Source of the DNA: Mycogone perniciosa
Lineage: Eukaryota; Ascomycota; Sordariomycetes; Hypocreales; Hypocreaceae
Length of the DNA: 64,000 nucleotides
NCBI GenBank assembly: GCA_025331125.1
Contig: JAOALB010000054.1
Span: 186,001 to 250,000, forward strand
Direction of reading: 5' to 3'
The notes below the pieces were generated by a model that was not told the DNA's origin, did no database searches, and saw only the letters and a program-made list of their open reading frames with translations. Both the position numbers and the translations under genes were made by a program. How positions within the stretch are numbered: position 1 is the stretch's first letter; each line of letters opens with the position of its first letter. Shown in pieces: positions 59,294 to 64,000 of this stretch.

Positions 59294-60310
59294 TTATGCT
59301 GGCTTGGCCCCCTTGATGGTCAACGCAAATTCCTCCCATCTCTTGCCCGCCCAGTCGAGAAATTCTTTGGATTGAAGTAGCTTCGGGGTCAGGACTGTGC
59401 CTCCATGTTTCGAGATGGACAAGATCCTTCTTGAGCCGCCAGCAAAATCGACCACAATCGTGACGCTTTCGTCGCACAGAGACTCCTCCAAGGTATCCGG
59501 ATCAGCCAAGAGCCAGAACTCGCCATTTGTGGGTCGGTCGGCTTCTTTGCCAGTAAAAACCACAGCCGTACAGGCAACAGGAATAGTATCGATCGTAAGA
59601 GGTCGGGGATCCTTTCTTGAACAAATGATGAGCTCCCTATCTGGGTCATAGTGGGCTTGGTGTAATTTTGTGTCTCGCAGAGCAGCTACCGTTGCTGCCC
59701 AGGCAGCGTCAAAAGGGTTTCCGTCGAATGAGATGAAGAAGATGTCGATGTAAAGCACCCAATATGCCACCACGTAGTCCTGATCTTCCTGAACTTGATT
59801 ATCTTCCTCCATTTGATCGTCCTCCGCGACGGGGTTTTCTGCCGGCCGCTTGTGCCATATTCGCAGATCCTCTGCGTGAACAAGCTTGGAGCTGTGTAGC
59901 AAGGAGTATATCCTCGTGCTTAGGGTCTGGGCGAGAGTTGTAGGCGGGCCGCCAGGCAAGAATTGGGGTGCTGAACCGGTTGCAAGTTCGATGTTTGGCA
60001 CCAGTAGATCGTAATCGCTCAGCTCGGTTTGAGTGTTTGAGGCGCGGTAGTTTGGGATGTGTTCCGTCAGAATTGTTTCTCCTCGAACGCCAACGATTAC
60101 CGTTGTATCGCCGGTCCGCACAAGGGCACTTCCATGTGCATGTGATAGACTGGACAAGTTTACTGTCGGTTTTCGGACTTCAAAGGGAGCACGCCCATTG
60201 CTTCGGGCGGGGGGAATGGCACCGTCTGAAGGCTCAAGATTGGCGAGGAGATAAGGATGAGGAGAGAGCTTCGCAAAGGTAGCGCGCGGGAGGCCCACGT
60301 CGGGAGCCAT
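59294..60310 (-). CDS. rrp43: Exosome complex subunit Rrp43 (RNase PH-like)
   Basis: A structural subunit of the nine-subunit RNA exosome ring, which processes and degrades RNA in nucleus and cytoplasm. The RNase PH fold in this subunit is not catalytic in eukaryotes. One exon of 338 residues is predicted from the ATG at 60310 (MAPDVGLPRATFAKLSPHPY). The family pattern is present: an R-rich RxP region, SALVRTGDTTVIVGVRGE, LEPSDG, NIELATGS, the second domain with DIFFISFDGNPFDAAWAATV, and the C-terminal block VDFAGGSRRILSISKHGGT. An acidic insert (about residues 165-182, EDDQMEEDNQVQED) interrupts the fold. An ATG at 60421 is in frame and would add 37 mainly basic residues; I consider the shorter start more likely. 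Confidence 0.92.
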   Translation of the reverse strand: MAPDVGLPRATFAKLSPHPYLLANLEPSDGAIPPARSNGRAPFEVRKPTVNLSSLSHAHGSALVRTGDTTVIVGVRGETILTEHIPNYRASNTQTELSDYDLLVPNIELATGSAPQFLPGGPPTTLAQTLSTRIYSLLHSSKLVHAEDLRIWHKRPAENPVAEDDQMEEDNQVQEDQDYVVAYWVLYIDIFFISFDGNPFDAAWAATVAALRDTKLHQAHYDPDRELIICSRKDPRPLTIDTIPVACTAVVFTGKEADRPTNGEFWLLADPDTLEESLCDESVTIVVDFAGGSRRILSISKHGGTVLTPKLLQSKEFLDWAGKRWEEFALTIKGAKPA

Positions 60311-62363
60311 TATGTCAATGTATCTTTGGTGCAATGGATTGGCAAAGCACTTGGTCGTGAAAGAAAAAGATACTCTGGTCTTGAGGAATCTCCAAGAATT
60401 GTGCAAGGCTGGCTTGGCCAAAGATGCTGCTGGAGAGAAAACTTGAGCTTCAGCCTCGTGGGGTGGAAGCTATGACATTTCTGGGTCCAATAAAAGGATG
60501 GTGGGGCACAAGGCTGACGGCTAGCCAGCAAGTTGACCTTGGAAGCGAGTTCCGTGACTACAGAGTCATGTACTTCGTACCAAGATTTTACGCGACTAAC
60601 CTCCATTGACGCTGGGGCATATCTAGTCTATCGGGGCTAGGCTTAGATGTGCTAGTAGAATATGTGCTCTGCAAAGGCTCCCACCTGTCACCACGCATGG
60701 CATGGCATGGTTGCAAATGCAACGCAACGCACCCAGACGGTTGTACTACTCGTAATAGTGATTGCATGAACTGTTGTAACTGTGGGTTCATGAGTTCTTC
60801 TTTTCGGCGTCGATCTCGGGCTGTCCGAAATCCATGATAAATCATTTTCCTAGGACTAACTAGTAGTAGAACTATCCATGGATTAATATTGTCGGTGGTC
60901 AATTCGCCTGCAATAGCGGCCGGCACAGCCCTCCACTTCGGAAAGCCAATCAGACGCCCCGAATTGCCGCCCGCCCTCCAAGACAGGCCCCTCCCGCAAC
61001 TGCCGCACGCCGAATCACGACTCAGAACCCGCATCTCCTCACATTGGACTCGTTGGGCTGCGACCACCAATCTCTCTTGGTGAAGAGGCCCCCCGTTTGG
61101 GTGTCCATCAGTGACTCAATGTAGCAGTCCAGTGGCCCTAAGGGTCCCTCTATTGGGGATGGAGGCCGCTTTTCAAGCCTATCATAGCGATGAGTGGTTC
61201 GTGATCGATGACTGGTTGATCCATCCATCCATCATCCATACGGAGTACAGTACGAGATGATGTCGCCCTGGTGTTGGCAGTGGGCATTGCCGGCATCTGT
61301 CTGACAAGGATGTTGCTTTTCTTCTCTCTTTTCTCAGACATCACCGGCTATGGTGAGTGTTGGATCCGATCCCGGAAAATGAGCGTTGGCTGACGTCTTA
61401 CGGAGTACAGAGGACAGGGAGGGCTTTCTCCATTCCTCTCGCTCGAACTGGTGAGATGGACGGAATGGATGAAACCTCAGTGCATCGATCGCTTGTTGCC
61501 GCGCCCCACCGCCCACTAGCAGGATGGAGACGACGATGGGCTGTCTGCATGTCGCCTCGCTCATCACTCAACTATCACATCTGGACGCGCCCATTCGCCC
61601 AGTGAGTCGTCTAGCCAACGGGTGCACAAAATGATAATTCCAGCCACCAGCGGCTGGGAGATTGATCACATCACTGCTTGACCCGACGCTTCTACCGAAC
61701 CTCGTCGACACCGTCCTCCGCCCCTGCTGGCCTCGTCATTCACGCTTCTTGATTGACCCATCGTGTCTTTCATCACTTTCGTCGCCTCCGTTTCACACCC
61801 CGCCCACCACATGGCAGCGCCTTCTGGCATGTCACCAACCTAACGTCTCCATCTCTTGCAGTTGCGGTTTCTCAAATCCACCGACCTGACCCTGGCCCTG
61901 TCCCCATGTCCCCAATCCTAGTTCGAGTACCGTGTAGAGACAGATTAGATCTTGTGCTTTATATGCTCGCTGGCTGCCTCGTTTAGCCCCCACTGCCGTT
62001 GTCTTGAACCATTCTCGCCCTCCCACCGCCCGGCCCCTTCGCTCATGGCCTGCAGTAGTTGATCCTCTGCCTATTCGTTCACTTGCATTGTTCATTCGAG
62101 GGAGCTGGCATTCCTCGATTCCTGTGAGAGTTGCAGCACACTGACGGCGGGAGGCGCCTTTGCGACAACATCGGATATCCGGCTGATCAGTAGACTTAAG
62201 CGCCGTGCCGCTGGTGATGCGACATCAAGAAAAAAAGCATTTGCTCGCCTTGATTCAGTTCGAAACCGGTGTCTCCTTGTTCATGTCGATCTAAACGCAT
62301 CACCAATCGCGCCTCGTCGCTATCTACCCCCGGGAACCAGCTGGAGCTGTATCGCCTGCCATA
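60311..62363. other. Intergenic region, 2 kb
   Basis: Divergent spacer between rrp43 and the ferric reductase gene. It holds two TACGGAGTAC copies (61239-61248 and 61400-61409) and C/T-rich sequence near the reductase start. Short ORFs on both strands are unsupported. Confidence 0.5.
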
Positions 62364-64000
62364 ATGGCACCACCTGATATGCAGCCAGCCATCCATGAGG
62401 CTGTCATCGAGGCCTCTAGAACGCTCTCAAAACTCGTCAGGCGCATCAACGTTCCCCTGACGCCTACAAGCCCTCCAGGTCTCGTTCAGGCAAATGTTGT
62501 TGATCCGTTCTCCCAGTCAGGCAAATATGCGCTAGGCTGGACGTACTTCGCGGTAGCCCTCACGGGCAGCGTTCTTGTGATGCGAATCTGGCACTTCTGG
62601 CAGGACAAGATCCGACAAGCCTTGTACAAGCAGCAGGTCGAGGCGCATTACCAGGAGACTTACAATGTCGACGCCAGCTTTGCCATGGCCGCAATTCGAA
62701 CCGGTCAGGCTGAGGAATTCTTCCCGGAGGGCACCCACACAAGCAAGCAGTTCCGCCCCAAGGCGCACTTCTCCTCTGTCGGCGTTGTGAACGATACTAT
62801 GGCGCTGTTTCGATGGCTCTTCTATCGACCTATCCCAGACATCGTCTGGCGCAAAAATCGCTTCACCTTCTCATCGCTCGCAGTACTGGCTACCACCTTC
62901 ATTGCAGTCGTGTTCGTCACCCTTTACTGCTTCCTGCAGCAGCCCCTTTATTGGCAGAGCATCCGGTTTGGCTCGCCGCCTCTCGCCATTAGATCCGGCA
63001 TGATTGCCGTAGCCCTGACACCATGGATTATTGCGACCAGTATGAAGGCTAATGTGATGACCCTTCTCATTGGTATTGGGCCTGAACGACTCAATGTCTT
63101 CCATCGATGGCTCAGCTACATGTGCTTGTTCCTCTCTTTGGTGCACATGATTCCCTTTTATGTCCAGCCTGTCTGGCAGGATGGCGGCATGGACGTCTTC
63201 GGCCAGTTGTTCCCTCCCGGCAGCGGGGTCATCTATGGCACTGGCATTGCCTGCATCGTTCCTTTGATTTGGCTGTGTGTTGCCTCGCTGCCCTGGATTC
63301 GAAGAGTTGCATATGAAATCTTCATCCTATTCCACGTGCCTGTCGGTATGGTTTATGTCGGGCTTCTGTTCTGGCATACGAAGAACTACCTCATGACTTG
63401 GGACTACCTGTATGCCACTGTAGGCATCTGGGTATTCTGCTACGTGATGAGGCTGTTCAAGCTGAACTGGGTCTGGCCTGGGCGCCTTTCCTTCCTGGTT
63501 GGTGATGAGGCTGCCATCTCTCTCCTGGCTGAGAATGCCATTAAAATCACCATCCCCACCCAGATGCGATGGAAGCCGGGCCAATATGTATACCTCCGCA
63601 TGCCTGGTATCTCTTTGCTCGAAAACCATCCATTTACCATCTCGTCCCTCTGCAGTGAGGATTTTCCCTCGGAATATGGTGAGAAGTACCGAGACTGCAT
63701 CCTGGTTTTCAAGCCCTATCGGGGCTTCACTCGCAAGGTCTTGGATACTGCTATCGAGAAAGGTCCATTCCATACCTACCGGGCCTTTTTGGATGGCCCC
63801 TATGGTGGCATGCGACGAGACCTAGCCGCCTTTGATACCTGCATTCTTATTGCAGGTGGAAGCGGTATTACATCGCTGATGTCTCAGTTACTAAATTTAA
63901 TCAAGCGAATGCGTGATGGAAAGGCCATTACCAGAAAGGTAGTTGTTGTCTGGGCCATGAAAAGGTTGGAAGCCATGGAGTGGTTCCGTGAGGAGTTGCG
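62364..64000 (+). CDS. Ferric reductase transmembrane component, 3' end outside window
   Basis: A plasma-membrane (or vacuolar) flavocytochrome that reduces ferric iron, or copper, using cytosolic NADPH, feeding high-affinity iron uptake. The frame is open from the ATG at 62364 to the window edge, 545 complete codons, with no intron seen. An N-terminal hydrophobic segment (about 60-80) and a ~90-residue loop precede the ferric-reductase domain. Two histidine pairs with the standard 14-residue spacing form the bis-heme site: His247/His261 and His324/His338 (motifs FHRW, VHMIP, FHVPVG, FWHTKN). The FAD site HPFTISS and the start of the NADPH site, AGGSGIT, follow. The C terminus is missing because the window ends. 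Iron-dependent regulation by a GATA repressor is common; I found no convincing site. Confidence 0.95.
   Translation, partial: MAPPDMQPAIHEAVIEASRTLSKLVRRINVPLTPTSPPGLVQANVVDPFSQSGKYALGWTYFAVALTGSVLVMRIWHFWQDKIRQALYKQQVEAHYQETYNVDASFAMAAIRTGQAEEFFPEGTHTSKQFRPKAHFSSVGVVNDTMALFRWLFYRPIPDIVWRKNRFTFSSLAVLATTFIAVVFVTLYCFLQQPLYWQSIRFGSPPLAIRSGMIAVALTPWIIATSMKANVMTLLIGIGPERLNVFHRWLSYMCLFLSLVHMIPFYVQPVWQDGGMDVFGQLFPPGSGVIYGTGIACIVPLIWLCVASLPWIRRVAYEIFILFHVPVGMVYVGLLFWHTKNYLMTWDYLYATVGIWVFCYVMRLFKLNWVWPGRLSFLVGDEAAISLLAENAIKITIPTQMRWKPGQYVYLRMPGISLLENHPFTISSLCSEDFPSEYGEKYRDCILVFKPYRGFTRKVLDTAIEKGPFHTYRAFLDGPYGGMRRDLAAFDTCILIAGGSGITSLMSQLLNLIKRMRDGKAITRKVVVVWAMKRLEAMEWFREEL

Overview
The window looks like nuclear DNA from a filamentous ascomycete. 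Genes have short introns (mostly 47-76 nt) with GT(A/G)NGT donors, CTAAC-type branch sites and AG acceptors. Intergenic spaces are 0.3-2.8 kb, and the protein families are typical of Pezizomycotina. Protein similarity from memory points to Sordariomycetes, probably Hypocreales, but this is an inference. There are no bacterial-style operons. I saw no rRNA, tRNA, CRISPR array or intact transposon.

Layout. (1) 0.5-2.3 kb, minus: a CYP52-like cytochrome P450. (2) 2.3-4.9 kb: an AT-rich stretch without genes. (3) 4.9-10.1 kb, minus: a large fungal NLR-type protein with an alpha/beta-hydrolase, an NB-ARC NTPase and about 18 TPR repeats, rebuilt here from eight exons. (4) 11.4-14.1 kb, minus: the bifunctional arginine enzyme acetylglutamate kinase / acetylglutamyl-phosphate reductase. 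(5) 15.1-15.7 kb, minus: a synaptobrevin-like R-SNARE. (6) 18.5-20.5 kb, plus: a Dfg5/Dcw1-type GH76 cell-wall protein. (7) 20.9-23.5 kb: a divergent pair, an NmrA-like protein (minus) and a Zn2Cys6 regulator (plus). (8) 23.9-26.3 kb, plus: a membrane nucleotide pyrophosphatase/phosphodiesterase. (9) 27.3-27.7 kb, plus: a small coiled-coil protein. (10) 28.2-31.6 kb, plus: a Uls1-like SNF2/RING protein. (11) 32.3-34.3 kb, minus: Mediator subunit Med17. (12) 35.3-37.8 kb, plus: 6-phosphofructokinase. (13) 40.0-41.7 kb, plus: an Arg/Ser/Pro-rich fungal protein. (14) 42.6-44.7 kb, plus: 2-isopropylmalate synthase. (15) 46.6-49.6 kb, plus: importin beta-1. (16) 51.8-53.1 kb, plus: an F-box-like protein. 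(17) 54.2-56.5 kb, plus: the meiotic cohesin kleisin Rec8. (18) 57.0-58.8 kb, minus: a Rab escort protein. (19) 59.3-60.3 kb, minus: the exosome subunit Rrp43. (20) 62.4 kb to the right edge, plus: a ferric reductase cut by the window end.

Most of this is conserved housekeeping: amino-acid synthesis, glycolysis, transcription, RNA decay, nuclear import, membrane traffic and meiosis. The P450, the NLR and the NmrA/Zn2Cys6 pair look accessory. The genes form no single pathway.

The observations most worth a second look are these. A short motif, TACGGAGTA and its complement, occurs about 20 times, only between genes. The med17 stop codon is followed in the same frame by 68 more open codons. Two introns, in med17 and leuA, appear to be GC-AG. 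The NLR has an intact serine-hydrolase effector domain. Exon coordinates were read by eye and checked for reading frame; each multi-exon model sums to a multiple of three, but none has transcript support here.
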